Shown one piece after another: positions 25,101 to 31,300 of a stretch of DNA of 64,000 bases. Within the stretch, counting starts at the first letter, position 1. Each line of letters opens with the position of its first letter. The stretch is from Lagopus muta (lineage: Eukaryota > Chordata > Aves > Galliformes > Phasianidae), in NCBI RefSeq assembly GCF_023343835.1, contig NC_064439.1, positions 19,415,433 through 19,479,432 of the forward strand, written 5' to 3'. A program made the position numbers and the translations under genes. The notes beneath the pieces were generated by a model. The model searched no databases and had not been told where the DNA came from. It saw only the letters and a program-made list of their open reading frames with translations.

Positions 25101-26018
25101 GGTTATCTGCGTCGCAGTTGTACGCCTGTCAACGTATACAGCAGTTATTCAGTTGCCTGTAAACAGAACTGCCTGCTTTTCATGATTTCATATAACTCTC
25201 ACTAGTTTTGGTTCACAAGGGAGATAAGTTTCATCTACAAGGACTGCCCTAGGACTTATGAGACAGAAGGGCAAAGGTTTGCCCTTCAGTACTTCACATC
25301 TTTAATTCCTGAAGAGAGATGTAACATCCCTCTGCTATTTGTCCAAGACAGTAACTGCATAGGGAACAAAAGCAAATTCCTAAGATGGGAAAGGATATTA
25401 GAATACTGTTGGTATTGAGTAGAGAATAGAACAGAAAGTGTCTTAAGAACTTCTGATTCATGAACTTTTGATGATTTTTTAATTATTATTATATTTGCAT
25501 TTAATGCTCTAGCTCTCCTAAGGTCCAGTGTAACTTATAACAGTTTAGTAGTTTATTGAAGTTTCACTTATTCAAATCTAAATTAAGAACTAAGACGTAG
25601 TTCTTACCTTATCCATTTAAGCAGAAACCTGTAAGTTGGATTAAATCTTTTAATTATTACATCTAACTACTACAGAGCATAGCATAGTGTACTTAATTTC
25701 AGCTATTGCCCGCATTGTCCTGACTTCTAACTTCCAACTTTGCCCTATTCTGATCTTCTTTACATCTTAAAAATGAACCAATGTCTTTAACTGCATATTT
25801 CTTAATCTTTTGAGAACCACTCCAGTTAGGATGAACATGACATGCAGAATAGCTGTATAAGAAAATCTTTAAGAACTTGAGAAAAGAGCAAGAGAACAAA
25901 AACTCTCACTTTCACATCTATTTTTGCAGGAGATAGAAGACAAGTACTCACCAAGTGCCAGAAAAGCAGTAGTAATGAAAGAGAAGAAAATTAAGATTGC
26001 AGAAGTCAAGTATTTCAT
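1..26018 (-). CDS. MRC1L: Gene I: MRC1-like macrophage mannose receptor, 5' 24 exons, 3' end outside window
   Basis: This is a type I membrane endocytic lectin receptor of the mannose receptor family, expected on macrophages and related cells. Visible coding exons: 25952-26018, 23906-24304, 22875-23048, 21105-21269, 20175-20288, 18096-18242, 17190-17372, 16517-16674, 16034-16144, 14874-14989, 14314-14462, 11222-11421, 10799-10926, 10457-10544, 9749-9884, 8371-8409, 8104-8267, 7048-7115, 6539-6639, 5724-5866, 4907-5012, 3884-4080, 2413-2512 and 1073-1305. They sum to 3486 nt (1162 codons) with every phase matching. Order: signal peptide (1-22), CysR (23-155), FN2 (156-213), CTLD1 to CTLD6, then the first exon of CTLD7. 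The rest of CTLD7, CTLD8, the membrane segment and the tail must lie left of base 1. CTLD5 keeps EPN (885-887) and WND (905-907); CTLD4 has lost both. Family membership is certain from domain order and intron phases; the exact paralogue name is not. Confidence 0.93.
1073..1305 (-). CDS. MRC1L: Gene I exon 24: CTLD7, first half
   Basis: It encodes [20 protein letters not shown] and then [18 protein letters not shown], ending MWIGLNSYM. This is the last exon I can place. By gene II spacing the next one would lie about 0.5 kb left of base 1. Confidence 0.92.
1455..1882 (+). mobile_element. CR1 LINE 3' end, well preserved
   Basis: This 5'-truncated chicken repeat 1 fragment lies in an intron of gene I, opposite to the gene. 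It has the familiar CR1 blocks (GGGAGCTGGGCTTGTTCAGC, CAGGCTGCCCAGAGAGGTTG, TCCTTGAGGTCCTTTCCAAC) and ends with the CCATTCTGTAATTCTGTGAT-type short 3' repeat. It is similar enough to the common consensus to be fairly young. Confidence 0.92.
2413..2512 (-). CDS. MRC1L: Gene I exon 23: CTLD6, last third
   Basis: It encodes [20 protein letters not shown] and then [13 protein letters not shown], with the last cysteines of CTLD6. The acceptor is CGTTCTCCAACAG and the donor GTGAGT. Confidence 0.92.
3884..4080 (-). CDS. MRC1L: Gene I exon 22: CTLD6, middle
   Basis: It encodes [20 protein letters not shown] and then [20 protein letters not shown]. The exon is 42 bases longer than in gene II, with an acidic loop ([11 protein letters not shown]) before the last exon of the domain. 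There is no EPN. Confidence 0.91.
4907..5012 (-). CDS. MRC1L: Gene I exon 21: CTLD6, first third
   Basis: It encodes [20 protein letters not shown] and then [15 protein letters not shown]. It matches the human CFKIFG and GGNLVSIQNEKEQ blocks. Confidence 0.91.
5724..5866 (-). CDS. MRC1L: Gene I exon 20: CTLD5 end with WND, and linker
   Basis: It encodes [20 protein letters not shown] and then [20 protein letters not shown]. Trp905-Asn906-Asp907 completes the calcium site with the EPN of the previous exon. The linker carries a sequon (NAT) and the first cysteine of CTLD6. The donor is GTTTGG, a weak consensus. Confidence 0.91.
6539..6639 (-). CDS. MRC1L: Gene I exon 19: CTLD5 long loop with EPN
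   Basis: It encodes [20 protein letters not shown] and then [13 protein letters not shown]. Glu885-Pro886-Asn887 is the mannose-type signature of a calcium-dependent sugar site, kept in the domain that also binds sugar in mammalian MRC1. Confidence 0.94.
7048..7115 (-). CDS. MRC1L: Gene I exon 18: CTLD5, short core exon
   Basis: It encodes [20 protein letters not shown], the IGL core. It is 15 bases shorter than the gene II counterpart; the difference is in the loop before the core. A 34-base A tract lies in the intron just beyond it. Confidence 0.88.
8104..8267 (-). CDS. MRC1L: Gene I exon 17: CTLD5, first third
   Basis: It encodes [20 protein letters not shown] and then [18 protein letters not shown], matching the human EDGWVIYKDYQYYFS start. 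The acceptor is CTCCTGTGTTGCAG. Confidence 0.92.
8371..8409 (-). CDS. MRC1L: Gene I exon 16: CTLD4-CTLD5 linker
   Basis: This 39-base exon encodes [13 protein letters not shown]. It is proline-rich like the human linker (TPKPEPTP) and almost the same as gene II exon 14 (TLLKPEP). Confidence 0.9.
9749..9884 (-). CDS. MRC1L: Gene I exon 15: CTLD4 end, sugar-site residues lost
   Basis: It encodes [20 protein letters not shown] and then [20 protein letters not shown]. The cysteines and the exon borders are intact. The exon is nine bases shorter than its gene II partner, and the EPN and WND ligands of calcium and mannose are absent (D-T-P and W-I-N instead). The domain should still fold but probably does not bind mannose canonically. 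Confidence 0.93.
10457..10544 (-). CDS. MRC1L: Gene I exon 14: CTLD4, WIGL core
   Basis: It encodes [20 protein letters not shown] and then SDRSP. Phase 1 start, phase 0 end, as in gene II. Confidence 0.92.
10799..10926 (-). CDS. MRC1L: Gene I exon 13: CTLD4, second quarter
   Basis: It encodes [20 protein letters not shown] and then [15 protein letters not shown], the helix 1 and helix 2 region of CTLD4. The donor is GTAAGT. Confidence 0.93.
11222..11421 (-). CDS. MRC1L: Gene I exon 12: CTLD3 end, linker and CTLD4 entry
   Basis: It encodes [20 protein letters not shown] and then [14 protein letters not shown], a 17-residue linker, and [17 protein letters not shown], the first cysteines of CTLD4 with a sequon. 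The same mixed exon is found in gene II. Confidence 0.93.
11422..14313. other. Largest intron seen in gene I
   Basis: This 2.9 kb intron separates the CTLD3 middle and end exons. It has T tracts near 11479 and 11962, a 16-base direct duplication (CCTTAGAGTCTAAAA-type) near 12441, and otherwise unrecognised sequence. Open frames around 12899-13090 and 13943-14270 show no family match and no conserved splice context. Confidence 0.6.
14314..14462 (-). CDS. MRC1L: Gene I exon 11: CTLD3, middle
   Basis: It encodes [20 protein letters not shown] and then a TNWNSAMPG end matching the human NWNSDMPG. The donor is GTACTC, a weaker consensus than its neighbours but required by phase. Confidence 0.9.
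14874..14989 (-). CDS. MRC1L: Gene I exon 10: CTLD3, first third
   Basis: It encodes [20 protein letters not shown] and then [17 protein letters not shown]. It aligns with the start of MRC1 CTLD3 and ends on two bases of a split Arg codon. Confidence 0.93.
16034..16144 (-). CDS. MRC1L: Gene I exon 9: CTLD2, last third and linker
   Basis: It encodes [20 protein letters not shown] and then a linker ending DPACTK that leads into CTLD3. Phase 0 on both sides. Confidence 0.93.
16517..16674 (-). CDS. MRC1L: Gene I exon 8: CTLD2, middle
   Basis: It encodes [20 protein letters not shown] and then [19 protein letters not shown]. The long loop reads EPT instead of the EPN of sugar-binding domains, so canonical mannose binding is unlikely here. 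Confidence 0.93.
17190..17372 (-). CDS. MRC1L: Gene I exon 7: CTLD2, first third
   Basis: It encodes [20 protein letters not shown] and then [19 protein letters not shown], the classic CTLD entry block with its first two cysteine positions, ending in ILSQLGY. Both sides are phase 1. Confidence 0.94.
18096..18242 (-). CDS. MRC1L: Gene I exon 6: CTLD1, last third
   Basis: It encodes [16 protein letters not shown], then AKWENRPC and [11 protein letters not shown], which are the last two cysteine blocks of CTLD1 and an N-glycosylation sequon (NST) in the linker to CTLD2. The acceptor is TTTATGAAG. Confidence 0.93.
18446..19024 (+). mobile_element. CR1 LINE 3' end, diverged
   Basis: An older CR1 copy in the intron between gene I exons 6 and 5, antisense to the gene. 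Recognisable blocks include CATCTGGAGCATTACATCCA, GAAGATGATCAGAGGGCTGG, GTTGAGTGAGCTGGCC and AGATTTAGGTTAGATATTAG. A C tract near 18984 interrupts the 3' end. Confidence 0.88.
19830..20070. repeat. Interspersed repeat, copy 1 of 3
   Basis: This stretch shares ordered blocks with 26470-26695 and 59600-59840: a CCTTAAATGAGGTC-type block, GAATTGCTTCCACCT, ATCACTGGTTCAGGCA and a final TTCCCCTACA. All three are in the same orientation. The family is unnamed by me and could be an old LTR or a short non-autonomous element. Ends are approximate. Confidence 0.55.
20175..20288 (-). CDS. MRC1L: Gene I exon 5: CTLD1, middle
   Basis: It encodes the [15 protein letters not shown] core and then FRYINWAPG, the CTLD hydrophobic core (WIGL) and long-loop region. 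No EPN motif is present, as expected for CTLD1. Confidence 0.93.
21105..21269 (-). CDS. MRC1L: Gene I exon 4: CTLD1, first third
   Basis: It encodes [14 protein letters not shown] and then [16 protein letters not shown], closely matching the start of MRC1 CTLD1, and ends HEQTYLR. The acceptor used is CACATAG; the nearer AG three bases downstream would break the phase with FN2. Confidence 0.9.
21270..22874. other. Gene I intron between FN2 and CTLD1
   Basis: Apart from several A tracts (21391, 21541, 21735) and a 75-base T-rich run with G interruptions at about 22073-22146, nothing is recognisable. The Phe- and Lys-rich open frames over the T run are simple-sequence artefacts. Confidence 0.6.
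22875..23048 (-). CDS. MRC1L: Gene I exon 3: fibronectin type II domain
   Basis: Residues 156-213 form an FN2 module with the four expected cysteines (169, 183, 195, 210) and the hallmark CTFPF, GKWYAGC and [10 protein letters not shown] stretches. In the family this module binds collagens. The phase 1 to phase 1 exon could be skipped without shifting the frame. The acceptor is at 23049 and the GTAAGT donor is just below 22875. Confidence 0.95.
23269..23318 (+). repeat. Short AT-rich tandem repeat
   Basis: A unit of about 16 bases (ATTTTGTACTATAAAA) is repeated nearly three times, the last copy diverged. It lies in the intron between gene I exons 3 and 2. Confidence 0.8.
23906..24304 (-). 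CDS. MRC1L: Gene I exon 2: ricin-type cysteine-rich domain
   Basis: One exon holds the whole beta-trefoil CysR domain, residues 23-155, as in mammalian MRC1. Six cysteines are visible (37, 51, 76, 93, 104, 150), with the Q-x-W-like elements QKFRW (58-62) and QKW (100-102). In mammals this domain binds sulfated GalNAc and galactose. Here Met137 sits where the stacking Trp of human MRC1 aligns, while the following Trp140 is kept. Confidence 0.95.
25952..26018 (-). CDS. MRC1L: Gene I exon 1: signal peptide
   Basis: The start codon is at 26016-26018. It is followed by 22 codons with a hydrophobic core ([13 protein letters not shown]) and a GTGAGT donor, leaving one base of phase. The next exon completes an Asp codon. 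This ATG is the only one that gives a signal peptide joined in phase to the CysR exon. Confidence 0.88.
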
Positions 26019-26149
26019 TCCTTTCTTCTTAATCACAAAGAGATAAGCTTAATTGCTGCAGTAGAAATCTTAAAGGAGTAATTGGTGCTGGGTCCTCCTC
26101 AGCTTTGGAGAATTTTGTTTGACACAGAGAAAACTTGATGCTAAATAAG

Positions 26150-26175
26150 GAAACATCCTGTCACATGTGATAGTT
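26150..26175 (-). promoter_or_regulatory. Gene I upstream E-box plus ETS core
   Basis: On the minus strand CACATGTG is followed by ACAGGATGTTTCC, about 137 bases upstream of the start codon: an E-box beside a GGAT ETS-type core. The same arrangement occurs upstream of gene II. PU.1 (ETS) and USF (E-box) are known requirements of the mammalian mannose receptor promoter; the role here is inferred. Confidence 0.5.
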
Positions 26176-26469
26176 TTGAAATATATAAATAATCACAGAA
26201 TTCAGATTTGCATCTGAAACTTCATTTTCAGTGACAAACAGGTAAAAATACAGAGCCATAATTTCACGCAAATTTGACTCAGGAGAACCAATACAAATTA
26301 GACAAATCTTCACAAATCTTTCTGTTAACTAGAAATTTTAACTACAAAATAGTTTGAAAATGTACAGAACACAAACGTACAGTTAGAAGAGTAGCATGGT
26401 AAGAATAGTATATCATAGGTTTATCATGCTGGAAAGACATATCAAAAATAAAACTCTCACCCACATCTC

Positions 26470-26695
26470 AGGCCAGCAGTAGAAAACTCCAAAAGGAGTC
26501 TCTCCAGAAAGAGATCCTTCCCCAGTGGCAGTCAGCCTTTAAATGGGATCTAAGAGAGGTGCAGCCAGGCTCCACCCCTTCCGGTCATGCAGCTGAATTG
26601 CCTTCACCTGTGCTCCCATGACTTACTCAGTGCTTGCCTCAGGGGATCAAGCAGTGGCTCAGGCCACGACTCAACATTTCCCATACAGGAAGCAA
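26470..26695. repeat. Interspersed repeat, copy 2 of 3, upstream of gene I
   Basis: It shares CCTTTAAATGGGATCT, GCTGAATTGCCTTCACCTGT and CAGTGGCTCAGG-type blocks with the copies at 19830 and 59600, in the same order and orientation. It lies about 450-670 bases upstream of the gene I start codon. Ends are approximate. Confidence 0.55.
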
Positions 26696-27669
26696 TCTTT
26701 CAAAAGTATTTAATATATAAAGTATGAATGCATTTTAACACTAAATAATTTGTTTCTTGCACCAAGTGTGAGACAAAGAGAAATAATCTCGAAGAAATGA
26801 GCTGTAACCCTTTATTAAGAGGAAATCAAATTTAGCCATGGTGTAGGGAAAAATAAAATCCTTTGTTTTGAAGGAAAAATATTCAGCAGAAATTGCCTTC
26901 AGAATTTCTCATACTTTTTGCAGCTTTGTTATTAATACAAATTCACTATATATTCTGCAAAGCTAAAGTGTCACTTAATGTATGAGAAGAAAACTAGTTA
27001 CAGTCCACAGAGATATAGTCTACCAATATCAGCTATCAAAATATGACAATTATAATGTCATTATTTGTTATATCTATGGGGGTTTTATTCAATTGCTTAC
27101 TCTTTTTGTTTGCTTATGGTATATCAGTGGCCATCAAGCAGCACTTGACTGAAATCAGTGTCAGTACTTAAAAAAAGATAAACATGGGTACGTCATAATT
27201 TATACAAAGAAAAAAAATGTGCAAGATGAAGGGGACTCAGTAAAAATATCTCAAACACAGAACACCCTTCATTCCCTGACCTCTGCAATATTTTTTGTTT
27301 GACAGCAATATCTGCCAGCCATGAGTCTAATGTCATGGGTATGCATGGACATTCCTTCCCACTGACCTCTCTTGTACAGTTCTTATGAACTTTTCAAGGG
27401 TCTTTTTTCCCCTGAAATCCTTGAAATCTTTTTTGTTTCATTTTGCAGTTAGCCACACACATAGAATTTAGAGACAACAAACAGCACAGTAATGCTGTAA
27501 GGCAGCATGTTTATGCTCTATGCTCTGCTCCTTGCTGGACTGTTTTCTCAGGAGAGGCATGGACACAGTGTCCTGTCTTCAGCTCACTCAGAGAGCTGGA
27601 GGATAATAAGAGAAGACATCCAAAAATGAGCTGCCAAGTGAAGTAAAAACAGGAATAGATTCTACCAGC

Positions 27670-28060
27670 TTTATTTGTCATTTATGTTATTTTATGGCTT
27701 ACTTATATTTCTTCTTAGTTATATGACTTGTTTTCATGTTTCTTCCTGTTAGCCTCTCAAGGTTAATGACACACTGAATCACCAATCAGATAACATCTCC
27801 ATGTGCTAATTCGACAACACTTAAGTACCATTACATAAGATATAGATCTTTTATTTACAGATAGACAGATCCTTTACAGTCTCATAGTTAATGCAAAATA
27901 TTCAAAGTGGCAGGGTATGTCTAATCTAAGTTGAAGCCATGAATGAAGGACAGATATCTCACTGACAGATGCTCTATAGTGCCTAACCCATACCAAAGGA
28001 ATAATTGCCGCTTTAGTTCAAGTTGCATGTTGGTACATGTAACTTTTACTAAGATTTATT
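27670..28060 (-). terminator. Candidate gene II polyadenylation signals
   Basis: Minus-strand AATAAA hexamers occur at 28055-28060, 27850-27855 and 27670-27675, that is 55 to 445 bases past the stop codon. Which is used cannot be told from sequence. Confidence 0.4.
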
Positions 28061-28114
28061 TGTTCTAGCTAGATTACTTTTAAAGCTTGGATTTATAGAG
28101 TAGCTGTTATCAAA

Positions 28115-28353
28115 TTACACAGCACTGCGTTCACTTCCTCCTTCGCTGCTGGCAGGATCATTTTCATTGTTCTCTCTCGCCAGGGCACTGCTGTACTCCA
28201 CCAGCATGCTGTACTGCCCCACTGCTCGTTCAGCCTCACTCTGGATTTTGATCTTGAAGAAGAAATAAACCATGATGCCCATGCCTACTAAAATGACGAG
28301 AACCAGAATAAGGAGTATCCAAACAGTACTCTGATCCTTGTCCTTTTGGCCAC
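28115..28353 (-). CDS. MRC1L: Gene II exon 28: membrane segment, tail and stop
   Basis: A 23-residue hydrophobic run (VWILLILVLVILVGMG and onward) is followed by a basic stop-transfer stretch (KIKIQ) and a 46-residue cytoplasmic tail ending in TAA. Tyr1231-Ser-Met-Leu is a YxxPhi-type endocytic signal. The mammalian FENTLYF signal is not present. Confidence 0.94.
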
Positions 28354-31300
28354 CTGTAAATAAATGTAAAGCAAGTAGAAGTAGGTCTACTTATATGCAT
28401 AAATAAATATGTAAACTTCTAAAAAAAAAAAAACGGGTCTAATTTTTCCCGTGGTGTTAACTGTGGTGTTAATTAGGAACCCAAGCTTACGAAGAAAGTA
28501 GAAGATAATCTCAACATCCGTGGCCTACTTCCACTGCTCTCTTAGGTAAAAAAGCTGTGGTCATTACGATGTAAATACTATTGTATGCTTTTTCATGATA
28601 ACAATTACATTAGAAAATCCAGTGTAGTATTATTGTGTCAGTTACTTTAGCATGCAAAAGAAGGAGAAAACAGAGGAAGATCATTTTACATAAGCATTTA
28701 TTTTTCCTGAGATACTGTATGTCTCCCAGGTACTGCTAAGTGTTGCTAGTAGTGAATTCAATGGCAACAGTAAATTAAGCCCACATAAATAAAGATACAG
28801 AAGTAAATTATACGTGCCCATTCATTAAAAAGCAAGTATTTATTTTCACATCTCCTTGAAACTATTGAGAAGGAAAAATACGGCCTACCTTTCACATTTG
28901 CAACTGCTTCAGGAGCAGCTGTCAAAGAGAAAGACAGATGTTTAGTCAAAAGCACATTTCTATCCAGACAATTCCATGCTCAGCAGTTCACTACTTCTCC
29001 ACGTTTGCTAAATGAAGATGAAAGCGTGTGAATGATTTTAACCTGATATACACTGTAATGAAACTACAATGTTTTGCATTTTAAGCCTTCTTGCCTCTTT
29101 TTCAATATCCACAGGTACCTTCTGACTGTCAAGCAGGCTCTCCTTTGGTCGATCCATCTTGTCCTCTTTACTAGGTCTGCATGCCAGCAGGCCAAAAAAC
29201 AGCTTGATATTCGAAAACTCTCCCAGACAGCAAGCAGTTCCTATGAGACCCTGCACATTCTGATGTACCACAACCCATTTGCATCTGCAGCCACATTTAT
29301 CGGCTCAGGCTTTCCTGTGCAGTTGTTCCCAGCTGTGCTAAGAGGGCACCATGGGAAAGAGATGCCAGTGGTAGCGGGGTGGTGTCAGTGCAAAAGGCAT
29401 GAGGAGCTGAGCACTGTGCATGTTGAGCTCCAGGCTGTTGGCAGGCAGGAGAAAAGCAACTGTTAAATCATCTCTTGGAAGGATGCTGAGCTCTCCGTAG
29501 TGAAATATTTGCCTTGTTCTGATAAACCACTCTGCTGGAGAGCCTGGCAGCAGGGATAAGTGCTGGCATTGTTTTGGCATTGCACTTAAGGGCCATTCAC
29601 TAACAAACCCAGACAACAGAATAAGTGTAGGTGCTGAGTGTGTGCTTTCTGCCACGGCCGGTAACTAGGAATTAACTTTCTGAAGTGACTTTTCCTCTAG
29701 TTGCTCAAAGAATACAAGGAGTTGCCTCAAAAGAGGAATTTTCCATTTCTGAAAATGCTCTGCCATCACTACCAGTGTGTACAGCTGCCTTCCTCACCAG
29801 ATGCAGCTCTGCTCTGCTAGGAGAAAGGGCATAAACTCGGAAACACCCCAAACCCTCGGTTTGCGAAACAGAGCAGGAAACAGTACTGTTGTTTTTTCTT
29901 CTTCTTTTTCTTTTTTTTTTTTTTTTTTTTTTATCCTGTGGAATTAGCAGTTAAAGTCAAAAATACCACATGGCTCTTGGCTCGCTGTATTCTGATATTT
30001 CTGCTTCCTGACCAAAACAGATGGTGCTCAATTACATAGAAACACAACATTAAAAAATAAATGCTAACCAAAACACTTCTACTATTTTTAAAGGTCACTA
30101 TACATCTTCTGGATTTTGCTTCCGTTCTGTTATTATTGAAATGGAATTGCTTCATCTATCTGTTGCTGGAACAGCATGTAACAGTACAGAAAGATGAAGA
30201 AAAGCAAATTATTGATACAAGTCTTGTTCTGTAGCAAAAGTTTGATGTTAGAAGGAAGAAATGTGTGTTTATCAGAGGGGAGCAAAGCCACAAAGAGTTT
30301 AACAATTTTACAGAAAACATTGAACCTCTTTAGTTGGGAACTGAAAACTCATTACAGAATGTGAGAAAATCTGAAGTTACAATGCAGTAAAACATGATGA
30401 GGTGTCTATTAGTTTATAACACTTTTTTTCTGAATGTTGAAATAAGCAATAGAGAAAAGTCCATAAACCATTTTATGGGATTTTTCATGTGCTTTTTATA
30501 ATAAAGATATTGTGCGTTACTACTGCTAACAGAATACCATAACATCAAAAGCATATATTGAATCAGTTACTTACTCTTTGGTGTCTTACAGATAAAACCC
30601 TTTCTGGAGGAGCAAGGGATGCTATTCCAGGACCCAGAGGAGGCAGAGAGCTGCACACAGTACTCGTTCTCACGCTGCTCTTCCAAGGGCTCTGCTTCAG
30701 CCCAGTTGACAAAGTCCAATGCACTGTTGTCTTGCCAGAGCAGCTGCCCTGGTGTTGCAGATATTTTAGCAGTACCAAGCATTACGTATCAAAGATCTTC
30801 ACTTATGTTTATTTTTCCTCTATTAATTAATTTACTCAGCCTAATAAAGTGATACCACTTCCACCATTTTGTGACTATTTTATAATGTATTTTTTCTTAC
30901 TCTCCTTAAAAACAGCATAATTGCTTTTCAGTGTAATTATTTAATTTTCTCTATTTGAGAAGCCTGACAGAACTCCAGCCAGACACCAGCAGTGCAGGCA
31001 CTGCCCAGTCAAGAGCAGGCTGGAGTGTGGAGAACATTCCAAACAGACACAAAGAAAGCCGGTGGGAATATTCCTTCCAATAGACCTGGCAGGGCTGTGC
31101 TGGCAGGAAGGCATATACCCTTTGTCCAGGCAATAGCCAAGATCCTTCACTGGAGCCAAGCAAACTTTTTTTCCTACAGACTGTCACAGATATTGTTTAA
31201 AATAACAAACTACCAGTAATTTTTAAATATATTTTTTGTTTTTACCTAGAATTAGTTCACTGAAAGCAAAAATATATCTAAATCATATTTCCATTTACTG

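Larger units (their letters stand above)
26019..27660. other. Intergenic region between genes I and II
   Basis: This gap of about 1.6-2 kb holds the gene I promoter region, one interspersed repeat copy and AT-rich sequence. I see no coding exon. The 3'UTR of gene II should end within or just right of it, since polyadenylation signals on the minus strand occur at 27670, 27850 and 28055. Confidence 0.65.
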
